Below, piece after piece: positions 1 through 9,440 of a stretch of DNA of 64,000 nt. The stretch is from contig NZ_JABZEO010000001.1 of NCBI RefSeq assembly GCF_013385175.1, positions 62,001 to 126,000 on the forward strand, written 5' to 3'. The notes below the pieces were generated by a model. That model made no database searches. It was not told the origin of the DNA and saw nothing but the letters and a program-made list of their open reading frames with translations. Position 1 is the stretch's first letter. The number at the start of each line of letters is the position of its first letter. The stretch comes from Allochromatium humboldtianum (GTDB lineage Bacteria; Pseudomonadota; Gammaproteobacteria; Chromatiales; Chromatiaceae). The translations under genes were made by a program, and so were the position numbers.

Positions 1-1434
1 CGGGCCTTCGTATTCATAGGCCGCCCTGAGCATCCGCCGGCATTCGTTCTCGTTCGATGGGGTCATGATGACCAGGTTCGGGATCGGGCGGCAGAAGCTC
101 AGATCGAAGCTGCCGGCATGGGTCGCACCGTCCGGCCCGACCAGTCCGCCGCGATCGACGGCAAAGGTCACGTCCAGGTTCTGGAGCGCCACGTCATGCA
201 CGAGCTGGTCATAGGCGCGTTGCAGGAAGCTCGAATAGATGGCCACGACCGGCTTCAGCCCCTCGCAGGCGAGTCCGGCGGCCAGCGTCACCGCGTGCTG
301 CTCGGCGATGCCGACGTCGAAATAGCGCTCGGGGAAGCGCTTGGAAAAGGCCGTCAGACCCGAGCCTTCGCACATGGCGGGCGTGATGCCGACCAGACGC
401 GGATCGGCGGCGGCGGTGTCATGGAGCCAGCCGCCGAAGATCTGGGTATAGGTCGGTCCCGCGCCCTTGGCCTTGAGCAGTTGTCCGGTCTGGCGATCGA
501 AGGGCGTGACGCCATGGTAGATCACCGGCTGACCCTCGGCCGGCTCGAAGCCGCGTCCCTTCTTGGTCACGATGTGCAGCAGGCGCTGGCCGGGCATGTC
601 CTTGATATTGCGCAGGGTGCGCAGCAGTCCGTCCATGTCGTGCCCGTCGACCGGGCCGATGTAGTTGAAACCCAGCTCCTCGAACAGCGTGCTGGGCATC
701 AGCATGCCCTTCATGTGCTCTTCCCAGCGCCCGACCAGATGGCGCAACTGCGGCATCCCGGCCAGGGCGTGCTTGCTGCCTTCGCGCACGCTGGTGTAGA
801 GCTTGCCCGAGAGCAGACGCGCCAGATGGTTGCTGATGGCGCCGACCGGCGGCGAGATCGACATCTCGTTGTCATTGAGGATGACCACCAGATCGATGTC
901 CATCGAGCCGGCATGGTTGAGCGCCTCGAACGCCATACCGGCACTGAGCGCCCCGTCGCCGATGATGGCGATCACGGTGCGCCGTTCGCCTCTCTGCTTG
1001 GCGGCGAGCGCCATGCCGAGCGCGGCGCTGATCGAGGTGCTGGAGTGGCCGACGCCGAAGGTGTCGTATTCGCTCTCACCGCGCTTGGGGAATCCCGAGA
1101 TGCCGTCTTTCTGGCGCAGCGTGCACATGCGGTCGCGTCGCCCGGTGAGGATCTTGTGCGGATAAGCCTGATGACCGACGTCCCACACCAGCCGGTCGTG
1201 CGGCGTGTCGAAGACATAGTGCAGACCGAGCGTCAGCTCCACCACGCCGAGTCCGGCCGCCAGATGTCCGCCGGTCTTGGAGACGCATTCGATCAAAAAG
1301 GAACGCAGCTCGCTGGCGAGTTCGGGAAGCTGGCTCTCGGACAGGGCGCGCAGGTCGGCCGGACTGTCGATCGAGTCCAAGAGGGGACGTCGGTGCGCGC
1401 CGACGCCGGAATCGGTCAGGGTGCGATGTGGCAT
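1..1434 (-). CDS. dxs: 1-deoxy-D-xylulose-5-phosphate synthase (3' end outside window)
   Basis: Condenses pyruvate and glyceraldehyde-3-phosphate to DXP, the TPP-dependent first step of the non-mevalonate isoprenoid pathway; cytoplasmic. The minus strand reads 478 codons from ATG at 1434 without a stop to the window edge. The start reads [11 protein letters not shown], followed by [20 protein letters not shown] and [18 protein letters not shown] (TPP-binding half), the [16 protein letters not shown] segment with the GDG thiamine motif, and later [16 protein letters not shown] from the pyrimidine-binding domain. About 140 C-terminal residues are missing compared with the usual 620. It is divergent from cysS, with 174 bp between the two starts. 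Confidence 0.95.
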   Translation of the reverse strand, partial: MPHRTLTDSGVGAHRRPLLDSIDSPADLRALSESQLPELASELRSFLIECVSKTGGHLAAGLGVVELTLGLHYVFDTPHDRLVWDVGHQAYPHKILTGRRDRMCTLRQKDGISGFPKRGESEYDTFGVGHSSTSISAALGMALAAKQRGERRTVIAIIGDGALSAGMAFEALNHAGSMDIDLVVILNDNEMSISPPVGAISNHLARLLSGKLYTSVREGSKHALAGMPQLRHLVGRWEEHMKGMLMPSTLFEELGFNYIGPVDGHDMDGLLRTLRNIKDMPGQRLLHIVTKKGRGFEPAEGQPVIYHGVTPFDRQTGQLLKAKGAGPTYTQIFGGWLHDTAAADPRLVGITPAMCEGSGLTAFSKRFPERYFDVGIAEQHAVTLAAGLACEGLKPVVAIYSSFLQRAYDQLVHDVALQNLDVTFAVDRGGLVGPDGATHAGSFDLSFCRPIPNLVIMTPSNENECRRMLRAAYEYEGP

Positions 1435-1608
1435 GGTCTCTGGCGGCTATCGTGTGACAAGGCGGGGTATCTTAGTGCAATCGTCGCCGGGCTGCCCAAT
1501 CGATCGCATCCGGCCAATCGCTGCCGACGAAGATCGATCGCGTCGCGAACCCGCGCCTTTGTTACCATGGGGTCTCGATGTTGGTCATTTCAAACCCAAG
1601 CCACCGCG

Positions 1609-2994
1609 ATGCTACAGATCCACAACAGCCTGACCCGCCAGAAAGCTCCCTTCCAACCCATCGAACCCGGCAAGGTCCGCATGTATGTCTGCGGCATGAC
1701 GGTCTACGACTACTGTCATCTCGGTCATGCGCGGGTGCTGGTGGTGTTCGACGTGGTCTATCGCTATCTGCGTGCGCTCGGCTATGACGTGACCTATATC
1801 CGCAACATCACGGATATCGACGACAAGATCATCCGCCGCGCCAATGAGAACGGCGAACCCTTCCAGGCGTTGACCGAGCGTTTCATCCAGGCCATGCGCG
1901 AGGACAGCGAGGCGCTCGGCGTGCTGCCGCCGACCGACGAGCCGCGCGCCACGGCGCACATCGGCGAGATCCTGGCCATGGTCCGGACCCTGATCGACAA
2001 GGGGCTGGCCTATGTCGCCGACAATGGCGATGTCTACTACGCCGTCAGCCGCTTCCCCGACTACGGCAAGCTCTCGGGCAAGGATCCGGCCGATCTGCGC
2101 GCCGGGTCGCGGGTCGAGATCGGCGAGTCCAAGCGTGATCCGCTCGACTTCGCGCTCTGGAAGTCGGCCAAGCCCGGCGAGCCGGCCTGGGATTCGCCCT
2201 GGGGACCGGGGCGCCCCGGCTGGCACATCGAGTGCTCGGCCATGAGCACCTGCTGTCTGGGCAACCATTTCGACATCCACGGCGGCGGGGCCGACCTTCA
2301 GTTTCCGCATCACGAAAACGAGATCGCTCAGTCCGAGGGCGCCACGGGCGAACCCTTCGTCAACGTCTGGATGCACAACGGCTTCGTGCGCGTCAACGAG
2401 GAGAAGATGTCCAAGTCGCTGGGCAACTTCTTCACCGTGCGCGAGATCCTGCGTCTCTACCGGCCGGAGGAGGTGCGTTATTTCATCCTCACCAGCCACT
2501 ACCGCAGTCCGCTCAACTACGACGACAGCGCGCTCCAGCAGGCGCGCGCGGCCCTGACCCGGCTCTATACCGCGCTGCGCGGACTGCCCGAGGCCGCGCC
2601 CGCTGAGGACGAATCCTTTCGCGCCCGCTTCCAGACGGCGATGGACGACGATTTCAACACGCCCGAGGCGTTGGCCGTGCTCTTCGAGCTGGCGCGCGAG
2701 ATCAATCGGCTCAGGTCCGATGGCTCGGACCAAGCGGCGGCGCATGGCGCCCTGCTACGCGAACTGGGCGCCGCATTGGGTCTGCTCCAGGACGATCCCG
2801 AGCGCTATCTGCGCGGCGGCGCGGACGCCGACGGTCCGAGCGATGCCGAGATCGACGCCATGATCGCGCAGCGCCGCGCCGCGCGCGCCAACAGGGACTG
2901 GGCCGAGGCCGACCGTTTGCGCGAGGCGCTCACCGCCGCCGGCATCGTGCTGGAAGACGGTCCTCAAGGAACGACCTGGCGGCGGGCTGGCTGA
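1609..2994 (+). CDS. cysS: Cysteinyl-tRNA synthetase
   Basis: Charges tRNA-Cys; class I synthetase, cytoplasmic. The frame is open much further upstream (to 118), but that part lies antisense to dxs. The true start is ATG 1609 ([15 protein letters not shown]), giving 461 residues, exactly the E. coli length. Visible are the zinc ligand Cys28 in [10 protein letters not shown], the HIGH-like [30 protein letters not shown] with further zinc ligands, and KMSKSLGNF. The C-terminal helical domain ends [12 protein letters not shown]. It stands alone, divergent from dxs and followed by a perfect palindrome. Confidence 0.96.
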   Translation: MLQIHNSLTRQKAPFQPIEPGKVRMYVCGMTVYDYCHLGHARVLVVFDVVYRYLRALGYDVTYIRNITDIDDKIIRRANENGEPFQALTERFIQAMREDSEALGVLPPTDEPRATAHIGEILAMVRTLIDKGLAYVADNGDVYYAVSRFPDYGKLSGKDPADLRAGSRVEIGESKRDPLDFALWKSAKPGEPAWDSPWGPGRPGWHIECSAMSTCCLGNHFDIHGGGADLQFPHHENEIAQSEGATGEPFVNVWMHNGFVRVNEEKMSKSLGNFFTVREILRLYRPEEVRYFILTSHYRSPLNYDDSALQQARAALTRLYTALRGLPEAAPAEDESFRARFQTAMDDDFNTPEALAVLFELAREINRLRSDGSDQAAAHGALLRELGAALGLLQDDPERYLRGGADADGPSDAEIDAMIAQRRAARANRDWAEADRLREALTAAGIVLEDGPQGTTWRRAG

Positions 2995-3052
2995 AAAAAA
3001 ACGTATCGATCCGGGACGGAGTCGCACGAAATCTTGGCCTGGATCATGGTTT

Positions 3053-3074
3053 CATAGACCCGATCGGGTCTATG
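3053..3074. terminator. Perfect 22-bp palindrome after cysS
   Basis: The 9-nt arms CATAGACCC and GGGTCTATG flank a GATC centre, and TTTG follows. As RNA this is a 9-bp stem with a 4-nt loop and a short U run, so a weak intrinsic terminator for cysS is the simplest reading. As DNA it is perfectly two-fold symmetric, so an operator for the downstream cytochrome gene is the alternative. Confidence 0.5.
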
Positions 3075-3206
3075 TTTGAGTCGTCAGCCAGTCGTTTTCC
3101 GCACAGATCCTGTGGGCATCGGAATGCGGCCGTGCTGTCGACTGAGTCGAGCAAGGATCGGCTTGCAAGGCGAGTTGTCTCCAACCCTAATAACGAGATC
3201 GATGAG

Positions 3207-3608
3207 ATGAACAAAAACCTGTCCCGTTTCGCTACCGTTGGACTGCCTCTGATCCTGGTCGCCCTGACTGGCTGCAATCGATCCCCCGAGGTGAGCTTTG
3301 CGCAGGACGTACAGCCCATTCTCAAGAAGCATTGTGTCGAGTGCCATCTGCCCAATGGCCAAGGTCATGCCGCCAGTGGCTTCCTGGTCGAATCCTATGA
3401 CACCCTGATGAAGGGCACCAAGTTCGGACCCGTGGTGGTTCCTGGAGATGCCCTGTCGAGCAGCCTCTATCGCCTGGTGGCCGGCGAGGTCGATGAGTCC
3501 ATCCGCATGCCGCACGGCAAGGATCCGCTGCCCGCTGCCCGCTGCCGAGATCGCCGTGGTCGAGGCCTGGATCACCCAGGGCGCCAAGAACAACTGAGCG
3601 CTCTGTGA
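3207..3608 (+). CDS. Small c-type cytochrome lipoprotein, 3' end frameshifted
   Basis: Starts at ATG 3207 (MNKNLSRFATVGLP). It has a signal peptide with lipobox LTGC, so a lipid-anchored periplasmic protein is expected. A heme motif CVECH lies in VQPILKKHCVECHLPNG, followed by FLVESYDTLMKGT and VVPGDALSSSLYRLV, the pattern of the PSCyt1/planctomycete-type cytochrome c domain. Near the 3' end the 7-mer CTGCCCG occurs twice in tandem (3528-3534, 3535-3541). The second copy shifts the frame: the read product ends PAARCRDRRGRGLDH..., whereas removing one copy restores PAAEIAVVEAWITQGAKNN with a stop at 3595-3597, which is the expected family ending. Electron-transfer partners cannot be inferred. 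Confidence 0.8.
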   Translation: MNKNLSRFATVGLPLILVALTGCNRSPEVSFAQDVQPILKKHCVECHLPNGQGHAASGFLVESYDTLMKGTKFGPVVVPGDALSSSLYRLVAGEVDESIRMPHGKDPLPAARCRDRRGRGLDHPGRQEQLSAL

Positions 3609-3631
3609 GCGCTACGATGATGTGATCCAAG

Positions 3632-3657
3632 GTAGGGCGCGCACGGGCGTGCCCTAC
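3632..3657. repeat. REP-like hairpin
   Basis: 11-nt arms (GTAGGGCGCGC / GCGTGCCCTAC, one G-U pair) around loop ACGG, just downstream of the cytochrome gene. There is no T run. It may be a repetitive extragenic palindrome or a transcript-end stabiliser. Confidence 0.45.
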
Positions 3658-3737
3658 GGTCTCGATCTTTCCGCTTCAGCGCGGTTTCCCGTCTCCCGCT
3701 CCACGACCCGCCATCCCCCCAGAACGCGCTTTGGAAC

Positions 3738-3765
3738 TTGACAGCCGACGATTTCGCTCTACCAT
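3738..3765 (+). promoter_or_regulatory. groESL sigma-70-type promoter
   Basis: TTGACA at 3738-3743 and TACCAT at 3760-3765 with a 16-nt spacer, directly overlapping the start of the CIRCE operator. It sits 98 nt upstream of groES. Confidence 0.7.
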
Positions 3766-3791
3766 TAGCACTCGTTACAAGTGAGTGCTAA
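3765..3791. promoter_or_regulatory. CIRCE operator (HrcA binding site)
   Basis: TTAGCACTC (3765-3773), a 9-nt spacer and GAGTGCTAA (3783-3791): a full match to the CIRCE consensus. By established knowledge HrcA binds this element and represses groESL until heat stress occupies GroEL. The operator abuts the -10 box, so repression by promoter occlusion is expected. Confidence 0.93.
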
Positions 3792-3862
3792 CAGGCCGGC
3801 CCGGCGTCGGTCTCGCGGCGACTCGACCCACCCACTTCTCAACCTGTATCGAGGAGCCATCC

Positions 3863-4153
3863 ATGAACATCCGTCCCCTGCATGACCGCGTCGTCGTCCG
3901 TCGCATGGAAGAGGAGCGCACGACCGCCGGCGGCATCGTGATCCCGGATTCCGCCACCGAGAAGCCGATCCAGGGCGAGATCATCGCCGTCGGCAACGGC
4001 AAGATCCTCGACAACGGCCAGGCGCGTCCGCTCGACGTCAAGGTCGGCGACCGCGTGCTGTTCGGCAAATATTCCGGCACCGAGGTCAAGCTCGACGGCA
4101 AGGAATTCCTGGTGATGCGCGAAGAAGACATCATGGCGGTCGTCGAGGGCTGA
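3863..4153 (+). CDS. groES: Co-chaperonin GroES
   Basis: Heptameric lid of the GroEL folding chamber. It has 96 residues from ATG 3863 ([18 protein letters not shown]). The mobile loop reads [18 protein letters not shown] and the C-terminus [17 protein letters not shown]-like GAGGAG lies upstream at 3851-3856. It is the first gene of a two-gene operon with groEL, controlled by the CIRCE element. Confidence 0.98.
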   Translation: MNIRPLHDRVVVRRMEEERTTAGGIVIPDSATEKPIQGEIIAVGNGKILDNGQARPLDVKVGDRVLFGKYSGTEVKLDGKEFLVMREEDIMAVVEG

Positions 4154-4172
4154 TCGGCCTTCCGCCCCCTGA

Positions 4173-5870
<1,698 letters not shown>

Positions 5871-5881
5871 GCCCGAGCGCT

Positions 5882-5901
5882 CCGGGACGTTCGCGTCCCG
5901 G
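5882..5901 (+). terminator. First hairpin after groEL
   Basis: 8-bp stem CCGGGACG / CGTCCCGG with TTCG tetraloop, 11 nt after the groEL stop. It lacks its own U tract and is followed by a stronger terminator. Confidence 0.5.
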
Positions 5902-5913
5902 CTCGACGCCAGA

Positions 5914-5939
5914 AAAAGCCCCGCTTCGGCGGGGCTTTT
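5914..5939. terminator. groESL intrinsic terminator, probably bidirectional
   Basis: 11-bp stem with arms AAAAGCCCCGC and GCGGGGCTTTT, TTCG loop, A tract on the left and T tract on the right. It lies between the convergent groEL and the minus-strand gene ending at 5951, so it can serve both. Confidence 0.9.
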
Positions 5940-5950
5940 CGTGGGCGCTT

Positions 5951-6625
5951 TCAGTCCAGGCTCGTCGTGAGCGGTTCGAGGATGGCGCCGAAATCGGCCG
6001 GATTCACATACTGCATGACCACGCGCCCATTGGGATCGCGCCCGATGTCGAGTCCGCGCTCGGGATAAAGCCAGTGGACGATGCCGGTCTCGGACTCGGT
6101 GAGCCGCCGGCTCGGTGTGCCGAAACGCTGCTCGATCAGTGCCGCGTCGAGCCGCGCCTTGGGCAGATAGACGATGGCGCGGATGGGCCGCTCGGCCAGA
6201 CGCTCGGCATCGCTCGGGTCGAGCTTGACCTTCTGGCTGCCGCTGCCGGTCTGGCTGATGCGCAGTCCGCGCTCGTACATGGTGGCCAGGGTCGTCTGGT
6301 CCACGTCCAGGGTCAGCACGAAATCGGCCCGCAGACGCTCCAGATGGATCTGCTCGAAATAGACCTCGGTCGCGAGCGTCCCGGACGAACCAGTCGCGCG
6401 GAACAGGTTGATCTCGCCGTCCTCGCGAAAGACCCGGCGGACTTCAGCCAGCGTCGTTTTGCCCAGCGTGAACCCGAAGACCTGGGTACGTCCGCCGGCG
6501 TCCTGCTCGATCAGCCAGGGGAGACGCACGATCTCGTCCTCGATGGGGTCAGGCATCAGAAGCAGCATCCCGACGAAACCCAGCACGGCGGCACCGAGAA
6601 TGGAGAGCACGATGGAACGATCCAT
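5951..6625 (-). CDS. Conserved hypothetical protein, single N-terminal membrane anchor
   Basis: 224 residues. One hydrophobic segment at about residues 5-24 (VLSILGAAVLGFVGMLLLMP) is followed by a soluble, probably periplasmic region of about 200 residues with repeated charged/hydrophobic alternation (FGFTLGKTTLAEVRRVFRED; RPIRAIVYLPKARLDAALIE; RRLTESETGIVHWLYPE). I do not recognise a named family. It starts 19 bp after the stop of the DUF498 gene upstream on the same strand, so the two are probably co-transcribed. Confidence 0.75.
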   Translation of the reverse strand: MDRSIVLSILGAAVLGFVGMLLLMPDPIEDEIVRLPWLIEQDAGGRTQVFGFTLGKTTLAEVRRVFREDGEINLFRATGSSGTLATEVYFEQIHLERLRADFVLTLDVDQTTLATMYERGLRISQTGSGSQKVKLDPSDAERLAERPIRAIVYLPKARLDAALIEQRFGTPSRRLTESETGIVHWLYPERGLDIGRDPNGRVVMQYVNPADFGAILEPLTTSLD

Positions 6626-6643
6626 GAATTCAGCCCGCCTCGC

Positions 6644-7024
6644 TCAACCGTTCGTTTCGAGGATGAGTCCGGCCACGACCTCACGTCCCTCGGCCATCAG
6701 GATGTTGTAGGTTCGACAGGCCGCGCCCGTCGTCATGACTTCGACCCCGATGCCGCGTTCGATCAGGTTCAGATAGAGCACCGGATCGATGAAGGCCGAT
6801 CGCTCGCCGGTGCCGATCAGGACCACCCGTGGCGACAGATGCGAGATGGCCGTCAGGTGCAGGCGGTTCAGGTCCGCCGCCTGTGTCGGCCCCCAGGGCT
6901 CGATGATGTCCGAGGGCGTCAGGATCAGGCTGCGCGTGTAGCGGCGTCCTGAGATGCTGATCCAATCGGCACTGTAGCCCTCGACCAGATAGCCGCCGCC
7001 AGCGTCTGCTTCGGAAAATTTCAT
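6644..7024 (-). CDS. Mth938-like / DUF498 family protein
   Basis: 126 residues, MKFSEADAGGGYLVEGYSAD... The core reads LHLTAISHLSPRVVLIGTG, then IERGIGVEVMTTGAACRTYN and LMAEGREVVAGLIL, the pattern of the small Xcc1710/Mth938-like fold (PF04430). The molecular function is not established in bacteria; eukaryotic relatives (NDUFAF3) assist complex I assembly, which I do not transfer to this protein. Divergent from gltX. Confidence 0.85.
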   Translation of the reverse strand: MKFSEADAGGGYLVEGYSADWISISGRRYTRSLILTPSDIIEPWGPTQAADLNRLHLTAISHLSPRVVLIGTGERSAFIDPVLYLNLIERGIGVEVMTTGAACRTYNILMAEGREVVAGLILETNG

Positions 7025-7104
7025 CGCTCGCCCCCCAAATAGCCAAACCAGCGACCGAGTTTAGCGCTTCGCGTTCCAGGATGGGACGGGGAAGGGCGGC
7101 GCGG

Positions 7105-7135
7105 TTGTCATTCGTCGGGCGTCGGCGTGTAGAAT
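7105..7135 (+). promoter_or_regulatory. Probable gltX promoter
   Basis: TTGTCA (7105-7110) and TGTAGAAT with -10 TAGAAT (7130-7135); the 19-nt spacer is long. It is placed 38 nt before the gltX start. The same TGTAGAATTCGG string occurs at about 63225 upstream of rluC. Confidence 0.5.
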
Positions 7136-7172
7136 TCGGGCCTCTCATCCATCCGAGCCTCACAGGAACATC

Positions 7173-8588
7173 ATGACCGTCCGCACTCGCTTCGCTCCCT
7201 CGCCGACCGGCTATCTGCACGTCGGCGGCGCCCGTACCGCGCTCTTCTGCTATCTCTATGCCCGCAAGCACGGCGGTCAGTTCGTCCTGCGCATCGAGGA
7301 CACGGATCTGGAGCGCTCGACGGCCGAGTCGGTCAACGCCATCCTGGAGGGCATGACCTGGCTCGGGCTGGACTATGACGAGGGGCCGTTCTATCAGACC
7401 CAGCGTTTCGACCGCTACAACCAGATCATCGATGAGCTGCTCGACAAGGGGCTGGCCTACCGCTGCGATTGCCCGAAGGAGCGTCTGGAGAAGCTGCGCG
7501 TCGATCAGATGGCGCGCAAGCAGAAGCCGCGCTATGACGGCTGCTGCCGCCACAAGCAGGTCGATCCGAGTCAGCCGCACGTCATCCGCTTCAAGAATCC
7601 CGCCGATGGCGTGGTGATCGTCGACGACCTCATCCGTGGCCGGATGCCGTTCGCCAACGAGGAACTCGACGATCTCATCATCCGTCGCAGCGACGGCACT
7701 CCGACCTACAACCTGAGCGTGGTGGTCGATGACGCCGACATGGAGATCACCCATGTCATCCGGGGCGATGACCATATCAACAACACCCCGCGTCAGATCA
7801 ACATCCTGCGTGCGCTCGGTTTCGAGCCGCCACGGTATGCGCACGTGCCCATGATCCTCGGCGACGACGGGGCGCGGCTGTCGAAGCGTCACGGCGCGGT
7901 GAGCGTCATTTCCTATCGCGACATGGGCTATCTGCCCGAGGCGCTGCTGAACTATCTGGTGCGTCTGGGCTGGTCGCACGGCGATCAGGAGATCTTCTCG
8001 ATCGAGCAGATGATCGAGCTGTTCGATATCTCGGACGTCAACAAGGCCGCTTCCAGCTTCAACACCAGCAAGCTCGACTGGCTCAATCAGCAGTATCTGC
8101 AACAGGCCGAGCCGGCGCGCGTGGCGCGCTTGCTCAGTCCGCACATGGGCCGGATCGACATCGATCCCTCGACCGGGCCGGATCTGGTCGATGTGGTCAA
8201 GGCGCAGGCCGCGCGTGCCAAGACGCTGGTCGAGCTGGCCGAGATCAGCGCCTTCTGCTATCGCGATTTCGAGGAGTTCGACGAAGGTTCGGCCAAGAAG
8301 CATCTGCGTCTGGTCGCACGCGAGCCGCTGGAGAAACTGCGCGCCGGCTTCGAGCTGATGGCGTTCGAGGACTGGACGCCCGAGCAGTTGAAGCATGTGG
8401 TCGAGGGCGTGGCCGAGGAATTGCAGCTCAATCTGGGCAAGGTTGCCCAGCCGCTGCGTGTGGCCATCGTCGGGCGCGCGGCGTCTCCCGGTATCGAGGA
8501 GACGCTGATGCTGGTCGGCAAGGAGGCGACACTGCGTCGCATCGACAAAGCGCTGGGCTATATCGCCGCGCGCGGTGGCGAGGCTTGA
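7173..8588 (+). CDS. gltX: Glutamyl-tRNA synthetase
   Basis: Charges tRNA-Glu; class I synthetase; 471 residues, same size as E. coli GluRS. The HIGH-like motif is in [19 protein letters not shown]; the E. coli-type zinc site is complete as Cys98-x-Cys100 and Cys125-x-His127; the KMSKS equivalent is [14 protein letters not shown] 7173 follows the SD-like CAGGAAC. Its last 34 bp, including the stop, are repeated beyond the next gene (9329-9362). Confidence 0.97.
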   Translation: MTVRTRFAPSPTGYLHVGGARTALFCYLYARKHGGQFVLRIEDTDLERSTAESVNAILEGMTWLGLDYDEGPFYQTQRFDRYNQIIDELLDKGLAYRCDCPKERLEKLRVDQMARKQKPRYDGCCRHKQVDPSQPHVIRFKNPADGVVIVDDLIRGRMPFANEELDDLIIRRSDGTPTYNLSVVVDDADMEITHVIRGDDHINNTPRQINILRALGFEPPRYAHVPMILGDDGARLSKRHGAVSVISYRDMGYLPEALLNYLVRLGWSHGDQEIFSIEQMIELFDISDVNKAASSFNTSKLDWLNQQYLQQAEPARVARLLSPHMGRIDIDPSTGPDLVDVVKAQAARAKTLVELAEISAFCYRDFEEFDEGSAKKHLRLVAREPLEKLRAGFELMAFEDWTPEQLKHVVEGVAEELQLNLGKVAQPLRVAIVGRAASPGIEETLMLVGKEATLRRIDKALGYIAARGGEA

Positions 8589-8590
8589 TG
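8557..8590 (+). repeat. 34-bp direct repeat, copy 1 (gltX 3' end)
   Basis: Starts GCTATATCGCC and ends CGAGGCTTGATG, covering the last gltX codons and stop. Copy 2 at 9329-9362 matches at 32 of 34 positions. The two copies bracket the Uma2-family gene. Confidence 0.85.
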
Positions 8591-8705
8591 AGCGCTGCGC
8601 CGTGACGGATTCGCGGCGTGTGCGGCGGCGGTCTGCAAGGCTTGTGCAAAGCGTCTGTGGACTGGCATGCTTTGGGTGTGTTGCGAGTTGAACAGGAGCG
8701 TCATC

Positions 8706-9302
8706 ATGCCAGCCGCCGCCGCCGTCCTAACGATCGATGTCGATGAGTATCTCGTCGGCGAACAGCAGAGCGACATACGTCACGAATATATCGCCGGTCA
8801 GGTCTTTGCCATGGCCGGCGCCAGCGAGACGCACAATCGTATTGCCGGCAATCTGTTTTTTCATTTGCGTGCCGCCGCGCGTGGTATGCCCTGTGGCGTC
8901 TTCATCGGCGATATGAAAGTCCGGGTCGCCGCGCACGATGCCTTCTATTATCCGGACGTTCTCTTGACCTGCGCGTCAGAGGATGCCGAGCCATTCTATA
9001 AAACTGCGCCCTGTCTGATCGCCGAGGTGCTCTCGCCGAGCACTGAACTGACCGATCGGCGTGAAAAGCTCATCGCCTATCGCGTTCTGGCGTCGCTGCG
9101 CTATTACATCCTGGTCGCTCAGGATTGCCGCCGGGTCGAGGTCTACAGCCGGGACGAAGCGGGCGACTGGCGGCATCAGGTCTATGAGAATGGCAGCGAG
9201 ATCGTGTTCGATTGCCCGCCGCTGCATCCGCGCCTGACCCTGGACGATGTCTATGAGGATGTCGTGTTGGCGAACCCTCCAGCCCCTGTCGATTCATATT
9301 GA
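8706..9302 (+). CDS. Uma2 family (DUF820) endonuclease-fold protein
   Basis: 198 residues from ATG 8706 (MPAAAAVLTIDVDEYLVGEQ), with AGGAG at 8695. The family has a restriction-endonuclease-like (PD-(D/E)XK) fold. Visible are the DIRHEYIAGQVFAMAGAS opening, YYPDVLL with the acidic Asp84, and LIAEVLSPSTE with Glu107. These genes are abundant in cyanobacteria and scattered elsewhere; substrates are unknown. Base composition is slightly lower in GC than the flanks and the gene sits between two copies of the gltX 3' end, so it was probably acquired. Confidence 0.85.
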   Translation: MPAAAAVLTIDVDEYLVGEQQSDIRHEYIAGQVFAMAGASETHNRIAGNLFFHLRAAARGMPCGVFIGDMKVRVAAHDAFYYPDVLLTCASEDAEPFYKTAPCLIAEVLSPSTELTDRREKLIAYRVLASLRYYILVAQDCRRVEVYSRDEAGDWRHQVYENGSEIVFDCPPLHPRLTLDDVYEDVVLANPPAPVDSY

Positions 9303-9328
9303 GACGGGGAATTATGCGGGACGTAACA

Positions 9329-9362
9329 GCTATATCGCCACGCGCGGCGGCGAGGCTTGATG
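9329..9362 (+). repeat. 34-bp direct repeat, copy 2 (gltX 3' end remnant)
   Basis: GCTATATCGCCA...CGAGGCTTGATG, differing from the gltX 3' terminus at two positions. Here it is non-coding, 26 bp after the Uma2-family stop codon. Confidence 0.85.
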
Positions 9363-9440
9363 TCGCATTGTTGAAGGGCGTGCCGTCTTCGACCGCGACG
9401 CCCGAACGACCGAGGCGACGCGGCGCGAGCGGTCTCAGAC

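Noticed and set aside
118-1608. 497-residue N-terminal extension of the cysS frame
   Set aside because: It is exactly antisense to dxs; CysS motifs begin at ATG 1609 and give the normal 461-residue length.
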